A model generated the notes under the pieces. The model saw only the letters and a program-made list of their open reading frames with translations, was not told the origin of the DNA and made no database searches. From positions 99,209,343 through 99,273,342 of the forward strand of contig CP136065.1 in assembly GCA_032622095.1 (NCBI GenBank): DNA of 64,000 nt. Direction: 5' to 3'. The stretch comes from Siphonodentalium dalli (taxonomy: Eukaryota; Mollusca; Scaphopoda; Gadilida; Siphonodentaliidae). A program made the translations under genes and the position numbers. Positions 21,375 through 33,069 of the stretch are shown here, piece after piece (within the stretch, counting starts at the first letter, position 1; each line of letters opens with the position of its first letter).

Positions 21375-21830
21375 ATAGGTGTTTAGGATCTCAACACAAT
21401 GTTAAACGCAATACCGTTACAGTTTTCACACGCGTCAACGCATTTATTTTCTAAATGGAATGTTTATTATCTAAACGTCACGTTTTTAATGAATAAATGT
21501 CAAATATGTTTAGAAAATAAACTAATGTGTTTAAGGAATAAACACATAGTGTTAACATGGCGTTTTGTTTCTAAACATATTGATGTGTTTATTACCTAAA
21601 CACCACGTTTGTGTCATTAAACACATATAATGTTTTGGAAATAAACGCATTATAATAACATGCCATTTAGGTTATAAACATAATAATGTGTTTAGCTGAT
21701 GTGTTGATGTGTTTAGGTTAAAAACACATCCGGGCGTTTATGTGGTTGTTCCACTTTACACACACATGGACACGTTTATAAGACGAAATATGTTTATAAA
21801 ATAGAATGTGTTTATTCAAGTAACATATTT
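21375..21830. repeat. Array of GTTTA/TAAAC inverted pairs (forkhead-like motifs)
   Basis: At least fifteen occurrences of TGTTTA or TAAACA-type words, often as an inverted pair such as TGTTTATTACCTAAACA (21586) or GTTTAGAAAATAAAC (21510), lie every 20-40 bp. Preceding CACTGTAAAAATAG (21364) resembles a terminal box; a related cluster at 28375-28490 ends TATTTACAGTG, its complement. RYAAACA is the forkhead factor core. The array may simply be a degenerate palindromic repeat. Confidence 0.55.
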
Positions 21831-21849
21831 AACAGTAACAGGATAGTCA

Positions 21850-22330
21850 AATTTACATATGTGTAACAGCTACAGACAAAACATAAGTAAAATCATGCAT
21901 TCTCACAGTTCAATAGTTATATTATTTTCAGGCTGATTTTGATATTAGGTCTAAAAATAGTGATGTTTCCGCTAACAGACGGGGAAAAAATTAGGGGCGG
22001 GCGTAAATATATATATATATTTTTTTAACATTCATTTATGGATTATATTCATCTGTTTTTCCAAGGGACTTTTAATAAACATAGGGTGCTAAATAAGCAC
22101 TGTAATGGTGGGATTTGAACACAAATGAGCCTAACTACATGTACCTTTATTCGGGTCCAGAGAATACAATCAGAGATGATAAAGGAAATTTTAATTAGGT
22201 TTTTGCAAGTATTAATTGTTTCACGGGTTAGTACAATAGTAGGGGCGGATGTCTGGAAATATCACTATTTTGTTTAGCTAAGCAGTAATGCATTATGGAA
22301 ATTTATACGGTTCTCAGGATTCTTGAGACC
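21850..22330. other. No recognised feature
   Basis: Only a short (TA)n followed by a T run near 22006-22026. Confidence 0.5.
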
Positions 22331-22334
22331 TTAA

Positions 22335-22674
22335 AGGGTAATGTATACTAAATCCAGTACTTTTTGGGACCATCTCCGTTTATACTCAACAGATTATGTG
22401 TAAGAAATGAATGAATTTGAGCCATGGATTAGTGCAAAATCCACTCATATACTCTATGAACGATGCAAATAACATGGCAATTATAATGAATATGAATTTA
22501 TGACTCATTTTAATTATAATTGCCATGACGTTTGCATTGTTATTAGAACACATGAGTGTATTTTGCGCTCATCCATGGCTGTAATTTATTCATTTGTTCC
22601 ATAGATTATTTTGAGTATAAAAGGAGATGATCCTACAAAATGCCAGATTTAGGGTACATTGGTACAGCCCCCCT
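22335..22674. mobile_element. Long-TIR MITE family M3, copy 1
   Basis: Almost the whole element folds back: arms of about 160 bp with GACCATCTCCGTTTATACTC on the left and GAGTATAAAAGGAGATGATC on the right, and GGCAATTATAAT/ATTATAATTGCC at the centre. TTAA at 22331-22334 and 22675-22678 flank AGGG and CCCT ends. A second copy is at 54832-55159. Confidence 0.75.
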
Positions 22675-22678
22675 TTAA

Positions 22679-24064
22679 AAACAACGAAAAAACAGCTTGC
22701 CTAGACAAAGTCCAAAACTAATTGCTACAAAGTAATCTATATATAATTCCAAAATGTTTGCTGCCTTGCACCTAATACAACTGAGTTATTCCAATAGTTC
22801 TCTGTGGTAATGTCAACATGTGCTATTTTCCATGACTGCTCATAGTACTGGTGTATACAAATTATGTTTCACATAAATATTAACACATTAAAAAAAGACT
22901 GCATTATAAACATATTTAATATGTAGCTATAATTTCTACATACTATTGACCTAACGATAGATATGTCGTAATTCGGTCTGGAGCCATGAATATATCCTTG
23001 AAAATTCAGCACAAAGGATATGAAAATAGGCATAACATTGTAGATGGTGCTAAAAGTTATTCCATTAAATATACGGATGGCCTTTGCGCTGTGTATTGTG
23101 TTATAAATCTCTGCTTAAAATTGAAGCCAGATTATTTACAACATACCGATATAGCGCTCGCTAATCCTCGCCACTCAAGATATTTCAATATTGATTGATC
23201 ACAGTAAATCACTCTCCGAAAAAAATTGCCACTTTGTTCATTATTTTGCTTATCAAACACTAATTATGTCATGTATATAAACAAATGCTTAGTTCACACA
23301 AAGTGTGTTTTGTGGGTAACCAGCCAACCAAGGCCATCAGTGCCGTTAAAATGTTAAATATATCAAATTTGTCTATATATACAAGCTTGACTACAGAAAG
23401 ATAGTCAAGTAAATGATTATTGAAAACAAAAAATAATAGTCATGTTCGAATTAATAAAACATACTTGACACAATTGTGTCTTGAATTTACTATAGCTACG
23501 CACATGGTTCAGTGGCTGAAGGATTAGCCAATATGTGTCGACTGTAGTATCACGATGACATTCTTCAAGCTAATTGAACTAGCATTAGATCAGTTGACTA
23601 CACAAGTAAATAACACTCCTCCATTGGCAAAATAGTCTCTAAGCTCAGACATAATAAATGGCCAAGAGGCAACGAACAGCTTCAAATGGTGAAATTGGGT
23701 CATTACTATGCAACCAAATCCGAACATCGTCGCCTACAACAACTGCTCCCTCCATCTCTCCGCTGTCCTCAGAAAGAAAGAGCACCAATTTGGGGGCTGT
23801 CTGACGATTTGTTTTCGTTTCTTTATCCAAGTCTTCAGACATCACACCCTAGAAAGGAAGACACATTCTAATTAATATTTGTGGATTTTAAGGACTGAAT
23901 TTACTAAAACATGCTCAAAGCGTATTGATTTGTTCACTCCAGAATGAAGCAAATAATAAACACAATGGCACGCCTCAAAATCAAATAAAAAAACAAACAA
24001 ACGAACCAAAACAATATTTGTCCACCTTGCATACATAACGAGTCATAGGCAACCATAGCAGGGC
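22679..24064. other. No recognised feature
   Basis: A 70-codon frame at 22986-23198 (+) lacks any identifiable domain; opposite-strand frames at 23645-23871 overlap each other. No repeat of a named family. Confidence 0.45.
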
Positions 24065-24551
24065 TTAAAGGTACGGGAGGCCATGCTGTGAAAATATTTC
24101 CATCGGTTAAAAACCGCCACAAACAGAAAGAATATTAAAATGTAGACAGACTTTGTCCGTATACAAATAAGCAATATCGCATAAACAGTATGTTATTGTC
24201 ATATGTTTGACCATTGTTATGTAAACAAAAGCATAAAAAGTTACTTTCCTGGTGTTTGTTTATATTATGATGGTAAACATAAAGAGCGTTCGTTGTTGCT
24301 GAATCCTGATATGGAACTAATGAAGAACGTTTATATCATTTGTGTGTGATTAGCCAGTAACACTGTGCTGTCTTCTGTAACAATCAGGCTCTTGCTTAGG
24401 TAAAATATAGTAGGTATGTATGATAGCATGCTGTTTACGCGATGTTCATGGTATATATGAACGAAACTGTATGCGTTTTAATGTTTTTCTGTTTACGGTG
24501 ATTGGAACAAATATGAATATTTTCGACAACTAAGGCCTCCCGTGCCTTTAA
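24065..24551 (+). mobile_element. MITE family A, copy 3
   Basis: TTAAAGGTACGGGAGGCC at the left, GGCCTCCCGTGCCTTTAA at the right, the cleanest inverted ends of the family. One ATAAAGAGCGTT (24281) is intact; the second has decayed to ATGAAGAACGTT. It adjoins a possible minus-strand exon at 24552. Confidence 0.8.
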
Positions 24552-24754
24552 TATTCCATGTTATTCGTGTGACAAACACTGCATGTCCTGAATCAAAATT
24601 GATTTGCACAATTGCCAACATCTGATTTGTGTTAAAAAAAACAAATTTTAGTGGAAAAATATTAGCAGTAGTTTGGCTGAAACGACGATAGCTGTCAGTT
24701 GAAGGAAGTCCTGTTGAATGTTGATTGCGAAAAACATTTTCGACTATTCGTTGC
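24552..24754 (-). pseudogene. Possible third exon of the zinc-finger gene, cut by family A
   Basis: A minus-strand open frame starting after CCGTTTCAG (24755-24763) and running into the family A MITE at 24551. Its first base completes the split codon left by the exon at 25832-25941, so the phase is compatible. The peptide (including SYRRFSQTTANIF) has no recognised domain. The MITE appears to have replaced the natural end. Phase agreement has a one-in-three chance of being accidental. Confidence 0.25.
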
Positions 24755-24981
24755 CTGAAACGGAAGTGCAGTTTGGAAATCCATGCATTACCCGCTTCAA
24801 AACCCAACCCCGCTCGTGGCTGCGGCCCTCGTAGTCTGATTTTGGAACATCATGCTGATATTTAGATTCCTAACTATCAAAAGATCAGAATAAATTTAGA
24901 TTCTCCTCACTTTCAATGGATTTTGAGCCCTGCATAGGCAATGGTAGAGACCTCATTGATAAACAGAAAAGTGCCAAAAAT

Positions 24982-25679
24982 AACTAGAGGTGTGACTGTC
25001 CCAATGGGACTACGGATACCCCCCTGTTTTTAAAATACTAAGATGTTTCACATGTCAGTAAACATTTAGTTAAAATAATAAAATAACAGTTCCCATTGCA
25101 GGTGTACAACCATAACCCTAATCTTAAACCTATTGACCGAAAACTGTAGGAAATGCACAGGTTCCCATGGTACTAAATATCAGTGCCAAGATTAAAAAAT
25201 ATTGACCGAATGTAGGAATAAAAGCTCGGACAAAATTATGCATGTTGCATAAAGAGTTTCTAAGTCGAAAAAGGGGGATAACTCCACCAAAAAATGTCAA
25301 ACAGACGTCATAATCGCAGGTGCACAAGTTCCCATGATACTAAATATCTGTTCCACGTTTTTAAAAAATTGACCAAAAAATGTAGGAATAAAAGCTCGGA
25401 CAAAAAAAAAAGTATACATGTTGCAAAAACATTCTAAGTAAAAAAAAGGGGGGATAACTCCACCATAAAAAGTCCGACAGACGTCATAATCGCAGGTGCA
25501 CAGGTTCCCATGGTGGTTGAGGTCTGTGCCAAGTTTCACGGAAATTGATCAAAAAACGACTGAGAAAAACTCCGGACAAATTTGTGTCCACGGACGGACG
25601 GACGGACGACAGACGACGGACAAGCTGACTCCAGTATACCCCCCATAACTTCGTTGCGGGGGGGGGGGTATAATAATAT
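24982..25679 (+). mobile_element. Pearl/HINE-like non-autonomous element, copy 2
   Basis: Matches 1285-2074 from AACTAGAGGTGTGAC to TATAATAATA, with an internal deletion of about 100 bp near 25150. Tandem units begin near 25135, 25203 and 25370. The (CGGA)n tract is at about 25592-25612 and the C/G hairpin at about 25637-25669. It lies in the presumed second intron of the zinc-finger gene remnant. Confidence 0.75.
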
Positions 25680-25831
25680 ACGTGCATTTTATATTTCTAA
25701 TACATAATATGTCTGCTAAGTCATATGTGTTAATAGCTCAATTGATGGCAGGATTAGGCACTAAATTTATCATTTTGGAAACTCAAGAATTTATAAAGTC
25801 ATCTCAAATAGGGAAAAGAGTTGGACCTTAC

Positions 25832-25941
25832 CTTTTTGACATCAATGACCGAGTCTTTGTCTTTTGCCATTTCCCTTTAAAAAAGCCTGTCTGCTTCTCC
25901 AACCATTTCCATGTTTTGATGAAGGTCTCGGTTCCTGTTAC
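25832..25941 (-). CDS. Probable internal exon of a zinc-finger gene
   Basis: Read on the minus strand, TTTTTCTTCAG precedes position 25941 and GTAAGG follows 25832, both good splice signals. The 110-bp exon is open in one frame and encodes GTETFIKTWKWLEKQTGFFK and onward to SK, ending in phase 2. It follows the zinc-finger exon at 26168-26368 in the same frame (phase 0 junction). No named domain is recognised. The pearl-like copy at 24982-25679 lies just downstream in the next intron. Confidence 0.45.
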
Positions 25942-26167
25942 CTGAAGAAAAAGAATCAAGGTTTTACCACTCACAGAAATAAAATGGGCCGAATCCTCAA
26001 AATCGCACATAATTATTTTGCTGATCGCTTCGTATAATGTTTGAAAGCACTGATATGATGAGACATGATATCTGGTGTGGTTGAAATGACACTTTGTATT
26101 GCTTCCTGCGAAAGTCTGTGTTTGGTGTCCAAAGATAAGAGATAGGCAGCACTGTATGAAATTAAAC

Positions 26168-26368
26168 AGTTTGGTTGAAGCAAGAAGAGTGCCTCCGTTT
26201 CATATGCATTTTAAAAGCTGGCCAACTTTTCGTAGTGTAAGCACACGATTCAACTGTACAATTAAAAATGAACATCTTATCAAATTTATGAAAGCGAACA
26301 ACATGATAACAAAATTGTCTATAATTATGCGATTCGTAATAACACATAGTGCATTTGAGGACATTCAT
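26168..26368 (-). CDS. Exon encoding two C2H2 zinc fingers
   Basis: Start ATG is at 26368-26366 (minus); the frame is open further upstream, so the start could be earlier. The first finger is CTMC, 12 residues, then H-x4-H; the second is C-x4-C, 12 residues, then H-x4-H (CTVESC ... HMKRRH). The pair, joined by a HKFDKMF-like linker, resembles the N-terminal fingers of uncharacterised, often transposon-derived invertebrate proteins; such fingers bind nucleic acid or protein. A donor ACT-GTTTAA at 26168 is weak but keeps the frame with the next exon. Whether the gene is alive is doubtful: downstream it is invaded by a pearl-like element and a family A MITE. Confidence 0.5.
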
Positions 26369-26449
26369 TTTGAGAATTCTAATTGATCTGTTGTTGAACT
26401 TGAAATTATTTAAATTATTGATAAGATTCAAGGAGATTTAACTCAATAT

Positions 26450-26979
26450 TTAAAGATACGGGTGGCGTTGGCGGTGGGTATGCTGTTAAAATATTCACCT
26501 CCACCAAAAAACCGCCTTAAACAGAAAGAATAATAAAATATAGACATACCTTGTTATTATACCAATCAGAAATATGGCATAAACAGTATTTTATTGTCAA
26601 ATGTTTTTCCTTTGTTATGTAAACAAAAGCAAAAAAACGTTACAGAACCTGGCTTTTGTTTAGATCCGGATATGGTCAACATAAAGAGCATTATTTGTTA
26701 ATGTATTTCTTATATTGAAATAATAAAGAGCGTTTATATCATTTGTGTGTGAATAACCAATAAAATTTCGCTGTGTATGTAAATAGCAGCAAAACGTCTA
26801 CATAACAAGATCAGGCTCTTGTTTACGTACACAATCGTACGCCTTGACGACAATATACTATTTACGCGCTGATTATGTTTGGCATATGAACAGAACTATG
26901 TATATTTAATATTCCTTCTGCTAATGGCGATTTGAACAAATATGAATAATTATGCAACGAACGCCGCCCGTGCCTTTAA
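26450..26979 (+). mobile_element. MITE family B, copy 2
   Basis: Intact about 530-bp copy with TTAAAGATACGGGTGGCG at the left, CGCCGCCCGTGCCTTTAA at the right. Paired ATAAAGAGC motifs are near 26682 and 26723. It shows the empty target (ACAAAAGC near 26620) of the fold-back insertion at 4138-9015. Confidence 0.8.
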
Positions 26980-29228
26980 TTATTTGGTTCAAATTTCACA
27001 AAATATAAATGATTACTACCATCTATTCTATGTAAAACTAGGGACAGCACAATTTTTTGTCTTGAAATTAAGTTAATGTAATGATGGTTTGAAATTAAAA
27101 TTTAATGTGGTTCAAATCACAGCCCAAAATTATATATTTATAATATAAGTATATACCACACATTACCAGAATTTTCCCACATAGTTTTAGTTTACATGTT
27201 ATTGTTCAGTGTTGACACTGTTGTTACGTCAGTGTTGATGTTCAATTATTGTCAATATGAATTTTCAAAAATATGGATTAAAAACTTGAAAAAGTAACAC
27301 AATAAACATGCCATGCATGTACTATGATTATAGCCTACTAGTATATCGGTAAAGTTAAGTACATGTGCAATAGTAGTATTAGTACATGTAATAATCATGT
27401 AGCTAGGCTACATGTATATATTAAACTTAAACATTAAATAAAAGTTAAAAATCATATGAATACAAACTTTTTAAAAGATTTATTTGGGAAAATTGGGTAA
27501 ATTCTCTAAATTAGTCCTTACATGTACTGTATGATATGAATTTCTAGTTTTAATACTCAAATTGTTAGATGAATCTGTCACTTCACCCACCACTCGCAGA
27601 CGAGTCGCGGAGCAGTAATGGCCGTCAGCCACTTTCAGTTTGACTGTGAGTGACTTGTCAGCAGATTTTACTTGTTTTCGATATGTTTTAAAAATAGATC
27701 AACCGCAGTTGCAAAGAAAATGTACTTACTAAATTGAGAAAGTATCCAAGAATTGAAATATTGCTGTTGTTATCTTGTTGTGGAAATAAACAAACCGACA
27801 CAAACTCTGATCAACGACTCAATGCCGACATCTTTGTTCCTCTTCATCTTTGAATAACGTGCTGCCAACACGCGCATGCGCCGGAATCAAAATCTGTGGG
27901 TCGGTGCTGTGAAATCGCGGAATCGAATTACACCCTAAACGCCAATATATCTGTCAATGGGTCTGTCTGATTAAACACATTGTTTAGCTGGATGTCGTAT
28001 AACAATTAAAGAAGAATATGGCCGAATAAGGCCATCGTTGTTATCGACATACAATAATGCTGCCACACGCGGGGAATCTTGGGGCTCATATGTCCCGCAG
28101 GCTCTATTTGTTGCATATGAAGCGGGAGGGGTAATAAAATGAATAAACATTCGCCGTAATCAACACCCAAATCCTGGTGGGTTTTTTTCCCCGATTTTCT
28201 GCAATAATGACATTAATGTGTACACAATCAGCGGGTTCAATTTATGTCTAGACTTGAGCATTGAGAAATTCTACAATCCATGTAGCCAATACATTATATT
28301 TGTTGTATAGACTGTATGGCATATGCCCTATATGCTATTGCAACAAGTTAAACACTTTGTCGCTATACACCTACACATAAACACATATAGGTATAATCCA
28401 TCAAAATATGAAACGTGCCGTTTAGGTTCCAAACATTTTATAAACAGCTAAATGCCTATTAAACGCATATAACGTCAATTAGTATTTACAGTGTGTGCAA
28501 CCTGCCGATAACTGTCATCAATTGTTTCTTATGATTCGCCTTGAATTATTAGAGGTCCCGCTCTGTACAATTTCGATGTCGATGGCAAATCCGTTGCAAA
28601 ATACAAGTAACCATTTTTTGGGTAATTTGTAGAATGTAATATCGCGTTCCTGGTGCATAATAAATCCATAGAAAGGTATTATACAATGTATATCGACCCA
28701 CATAGTATTTTGACCCCAACATGTATACATGTAACCAACTTGCACATGAGCGTTACAGGGTGACATTTGAAGCATACCGCGTTAAGAAAAATACAAGGCT
28801 CACTGTAGCAGTGGGGCTGCATTCATTTATGTTTCTTTATCATACTTAATCAACCTGTGAAGCCAGGTGTCAATTCTCAGCAAAATATGGTACAACAATA
28901 AGCTATAACGATAACGGCTTCGTTATACATGTACATGTACACGTACAACTATATTTATACCTTTTTAGAGAGGGCAAGTGTAACCGTATGCCACTACTTC
29001 GCATCTTGTGTGGTAGGTAGAAGTGCTTAGAAGAGTTTCTACGTGTATCATGTTTTTCGTACTAAATTTTACCATATGTGCTGTCTTTCCTCAACCATTA
29101 AACTGACGCCGTGATAAGACCGCACGTGGCTGAAACAAGTCTAAATCACAACAAATCAATCCAAATGAACTTGACGAGATAACATTGAGTTCACATGCTA
29201 TCTAGATGCGAAGAAACCACCTAATGCG
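26980..29228. other. No gene supported; AT-rich, with one CpG-rich patch
   Basis: 27000-27560 is very AT-rich. 27760-27930 is richer in CpG and includes ACGCGCATGCGCC at about 27871, close to the NRF1 site. 28375-28490 repeats the GTTTA/TAAAC pattern of 21375-21830. The 85-codon frame at 28518-28775 (-) has no domain. Confidence 0.45.
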
Positions 29229-29230
29229 CA

Positions 29231-29828
29231 TAAGATTGTCCACTTATAAACGGACAATCCTTACCAAAATTGTCATTAATAAATGGACAATACAACCACG
29301 CGTGGCACGCGAGCTTGGGATTGTCCGCTAAATCACGACATATATCGATAATCCTGCATGTTAGCTTCATATTAAATCTTAAGGGTAATAACTCTATAAA
29401 GAATGTAACTTTACTAAATAACGGAGATTTGTATGAGAAATTTGCAACACCACATCAGATCAACTCTTGTGAAATATAAGTCAAATTCTTCCCTTGGGTT
29501 GGTGGGTTTGATGGAGGTTTGGGGTACGCTCTTTAAAAACACTTCTTCGAATATTTCCGTTAATTTCGTCAAAAACTCTTCTTCAAATATCTCCGTTATT
29601 TCGTCAAAAACACTTCTTCTCATTCAAATCACCGTTATTTAGTAAATTAACATTCTTTATAGAGTTATTGCCCTTCGTATTAAATATGAAGCTAACATGC
29701 AGGATTAGCTATACATGTCTTCATTTAGTGGACAATCCCAAGCTCGCGTGCCACGCGTGGTTGGATTGTCCATTTAGTAATGACCATTTTAGGTAAGGAT
29801 TGTCCGTTTATAAGTGGACAATCCTTGA
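29231..29828. mobile_element. Inverted-repeat element with GGATTGTCC iterons
   Basis: Arms of about 190 bp (29231-29420 and 29640-29828) are inverted copies. The ends, GATTGTCCACTTATAAACGG and onward to ACAATCC, are themselves hairpins. GGATTGTCC or its complement occurs about eight times (near 29229, 29251, 29284, 29319, 29731, 29763, 29799, 29815). The inner arms hold GGTAATAACTCTATAAAG and CTCCGTTATTTCGT, words also found in the pearl-like elements. No transposase. Confidence 0.75.
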
Positions 29829-30204
29829 AGAATTGCATGGAAGAAACAGTCTTCAGCATGTGTCCCGACCTCTTGGTTGGTGGTGGGATTGATTGCATCT
29901 GGACCACATCCGTGTTGCCAGAATGTTTCGCACCGTGTTATAGTTATCGACTCCGTCTTATGGTTATGGACTGTTCTTATGAACCCATCGTGATTGAGCA
30001 ATGTGTCGGTGGTGTCTATACATGCAGTGGTCTTTCCTCTGCCAACAAAACAACTGGCAACGTCGTGAAACACGGGTCCCTGGAAAACATTATTAGCTCC
30101 TAAATCTAAGATTTTTGAATGATTTGAGTACTGTATATAAGTATGTATGTTATCTTTATCAAGGAGCTGTGTATGAAACAACACTGAATCCAAAACCAAT
30201 CGAC

Positions 30205-30706
30205 TTAAAGGTACGGTTGGCCTTGGCGGTGGGTATCCTGTAAAAATATTTCCACCCGTCAAAAACCGCCACAAACAGAAAGAACATCAAAATGTAGACA
30301 GACTTTGTCCGTATACAAATAAGAAATATCGCATAAACAGTATGTTATTGTCATTTGTTTGACCATTGTTATGTAAACAAAGGCATAAAAAGTTACTTTT
30401 CTGGTGTTTGTTTATATTATGATGGTAAACATAAAGAGCGTTCTTTGTTGGTGAATTCCCTATATGGAACAAATAAAGAGCGTTTCTGCCATTTTTGTGT
30501 GATTAGCCAGTAGCATTGTGCTGTCTTCTGTAACACAATCAGGCTCTTGCTTAGGTAAAATATAGTAGGTCTTTATGATAACATGCTGTTTACGCAATAG
30601 TCATGGTATATATGAACGAAACTGTATGCATTTTAATGTTTTTCTGTTTACGGTGATTGGAACAAATATGAATATTTTCGACAACTAAGGCCTCACGTGC
30701 CTTTAA
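30205..30706 (+). mobile_element. MITE family A, copy 4
   Basis: TTAAAGGTACGGTTGGCC to GGCCTCACGTGCCTTTAA. TCGAC borders the TTAA on both sides (30200-30204 and 30707-30711), which could be a longer target duplication or coincidence. Both ATAAAGAGCGTT copies are present (30430, 30473). Confidence 0.8.
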
Positions 30707-31253
30707 TCGACATGTAGACACAACGATGGGTCCATATACGCGAGATACAATGTAACAGTGTGAAAGTATCCCGACATGTTGGTCGCTGGTTGGAACTGTT
30801 TGCATTTGGATCTGAATATTGCCAGAGTATTTATCGGTAATATAGCACACTGTGTTATAGTTATAGACTTCCCATATCACCTCATCGTGATTGGGTGACC
30901 TATATCAACACGAGACAGCTGTGCGACGTGACGCCGGCTTCATTATATCTATCAAGTGATTTAATATCGACGGATATTATTTATTCACCAAACAACCACT
31001 ATATTATACCCATGCAAAGTCCGTGAGCAACATGTGAAGATGAAACCCGCGATAGAAACATAAGTCATTTATAGCGAATTACAAACGCACTGAATTGAGA
31101 TCGTGTATGGCGCCATTTTGAAGGTTGTTCCCGCTTGCCCTTCATTGCTCCAATCACCCCTATTATGTTTTGTTCACCACACAGTAGTCGTGTAAACGCT
31201 AATCGTTTATTTCGACTGCAATGAAGGGGCTATCTCGGCAGAAATGTTCCATT
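30707..31253. other. No recognised feature
   Basis: A 96-codon minus frame at 30590-30880 overlaps the MITE end and is not credible as a gene. Confidence 0.5.
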
Positions 31254-31257
31254 TTAA

Positions 31258-31480
31258 CCCTTTCTATACTAAATCATAATTGATGAGTAGTTATTCCATA
31301 GGAAATGTTCAGATAATTGAACTTAATATCTAAACATCTCCCTCAATAAATAGGAATTCTTCTGCTCTTTTGTTTATCTGTCGTCAGTTTTTATCCCTTA
31401 ACATCCCTCCAAATGAATAATAGACCATTCCGATGTACACATTTTAACTGACTGGGAGAATCAATTTAGTATAAAAAGGG
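31258..31480 (+). mobile_element. MITE family M1, best-preserved ends
   Basis: TTAA at 31254-31257, then CCCTTTCTATACTAAATCA; the far end reads ATTTAGTATAAAAAGGG followed by TTCA. The two ends are inverted repeats of about 17 bp, the basis for assigning the family to a piggyBac-like type. Confidence 0.8.
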
Positions 31481-31484
31481 TTCA

Positions 31485-32560
31485 GGTTGTGTCCCTTGTT
31501 CTTCGGTGCACCCACCACCCCTGATTTATCTATCATTTTTGCATCGCACACTGTGCGTTCGGGTGCCGCTCGTTTACTTTGAATGTACTGAAGGGGCTGT
31601 CTCAGCGAAGTGGGTGTCCTACAACTAAACAAGTTCAAGTTTTTTATTTGGTAATGTATATATCAAACATAACAATGGTACACAGGTTAAAAACAATAAT
31701 GATAATACATGACTAGGAGCTGACGTGACCTTCTTGTCGTCTGCCTGACATCTCCCAGCAATTAAATTCCTTTCTGGCTCCGTGCTCCCCTGGTCAGTGG
31801 TCATACAATCAAATTAAACATGTGCTTATATGGCATTGCAACTTTTATCAACAACAAAATAGTGCTGCAATATCATTAGATAATAACTATTGCCGTTTTT
31901 TCATTTAATGCAAATTATTAATGAAAATGAAAATAAATATGATAATGAGACAGAACAAGTATCCAAACAAATATCAGTTCCCTATGCTATGTTTGTGGTA
32001 TGGTATGACTACCTCATCGTGACAATATTAGTTTTTACATTCAACTTTTTCATGGTAAGACTCGATTAATTCTAGTGTAACCTGGCGTTAATGTTGGTAC
32101 GTGGCATAAGGTATTCTAAATTTATGTCAACTTCTTTCCATTATTTTTGGAAGATATGTATTGGTCAACATGATGTAGTCAATGTTATCCATGATGTCAT
32201 ACCATTGGCTAAACCGAGAAACCAATAGGGTCGTTGATAAAATGAAGACAGTCGATATTGCTGGGATCTCGTCCTCAAACTATGCTAATTACTCCGCGAA
32301 GTGGCTAACCAACGGAAGTCGGCCCCCGTGACTGGTCTCATTAGTTGAATTGATAGTTTCCGAATGTTGCTTGATTGAGAATTTGATGGGACCAACCAGA
32401 CAACTGCAGAACACATGGACGTTCTGAAGACAATCCATTAGAGAACGTCGTGCCATCAAGGTTAGAACTGTGTTTGTTTGTTGTTGTTTTTTTGTCAGCA
32501 GAAACTCAGCCAGCTTTCAGCTTCAAAAATTGTTTGAAACACCTGTCGCATAGTGGTTAT
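31485..32560. other. No recognised feature
   Basis: AT-rich; no exon, RNA gene or repeat family identified. Confidence 0.5.
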
Positions 32561-32810
32561 TCTTAGTGAATGACGGGAGCAGCGCTTGTGCAGCATTAAA
32601 GATCCTCTGTCAGTGCATTCTCTTATATATGCGAGTCTCCCATAGGGAGCCTCGAATATATAAGAGAATGCACTGGCTTACAAGAATAATGTAAATTTTG
32701 TTAGGCCAATTCATTCTCTTATGTATGAGAGCCTCCCTATGGGAAACTCGCATATATAAGAGCATGCATTGGCACAGGGCTTTCGCAACATTTCAGGAAA
32801 CTTGAAAGGG
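32561..32810 (+). mobile_element. MITE family M2 (double hairpin), copy
   Basis: Left end degenerate (TGACGGGAGCAGCGCTTGTG), right end CTTGAAAGGG followed by TTAA. Hairpin one is about 32608-32675 and hairpin two about 32705-32771, each built on GCATTCTCTTAT with a CTCCCATAGGGAG-type apex. Confidence 0.7.
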
Positions 32811-33068
32811 TTAATCTGGTCTATTTAATTCTTAGGTAATGAAACATGAAGAATCTCACACTTTCTAATAATATTGTTAACTAATGCAACCTAAGCATGT
32901 GGGACCATATAAGAGCATGCATTGGAACAGGGTTTTCGCAACATTTCAGGAAAAACTCCAGTCTTGAAAGGGTTAATCTGGTCTATTTAATTCTAGGTAA
33001 TGAAACATGCAAGAATTTCACACTTTCTAATAATATTGTTAACTAGTGCAACCTAAGCATGGGGGGAC
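32754..33068 (+). repeat. Tandem duplication, unit 153 bp
   Basis: Units 32754-32906 and 32907-33068 share ATATAAGAGCATGCATTGG through CCTAAGCATG, with small differences. The unit straddles the right end of the M2 element and its flank, so it arose after the insertion. Confidence 0.75.
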
Positions 33069-33069
33069 C

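Noticed and set aside
21375-21830. CRISPR-like array of short spaced words
   Set aside because: Words vary in sequence and spacing and occur in both orientations; the genome is animal.
27868-27882. NRF1-like site and CpG patch as a promoter
   Set aside because: The palindrome is one base off consensus and no transcript or exon was found next to it.
29789-30274. 161-codon minus frame
   Set aside because: It spans the GGATTGTCC element end and the family A end with no recognisable domain; a plus frame overlaps it.
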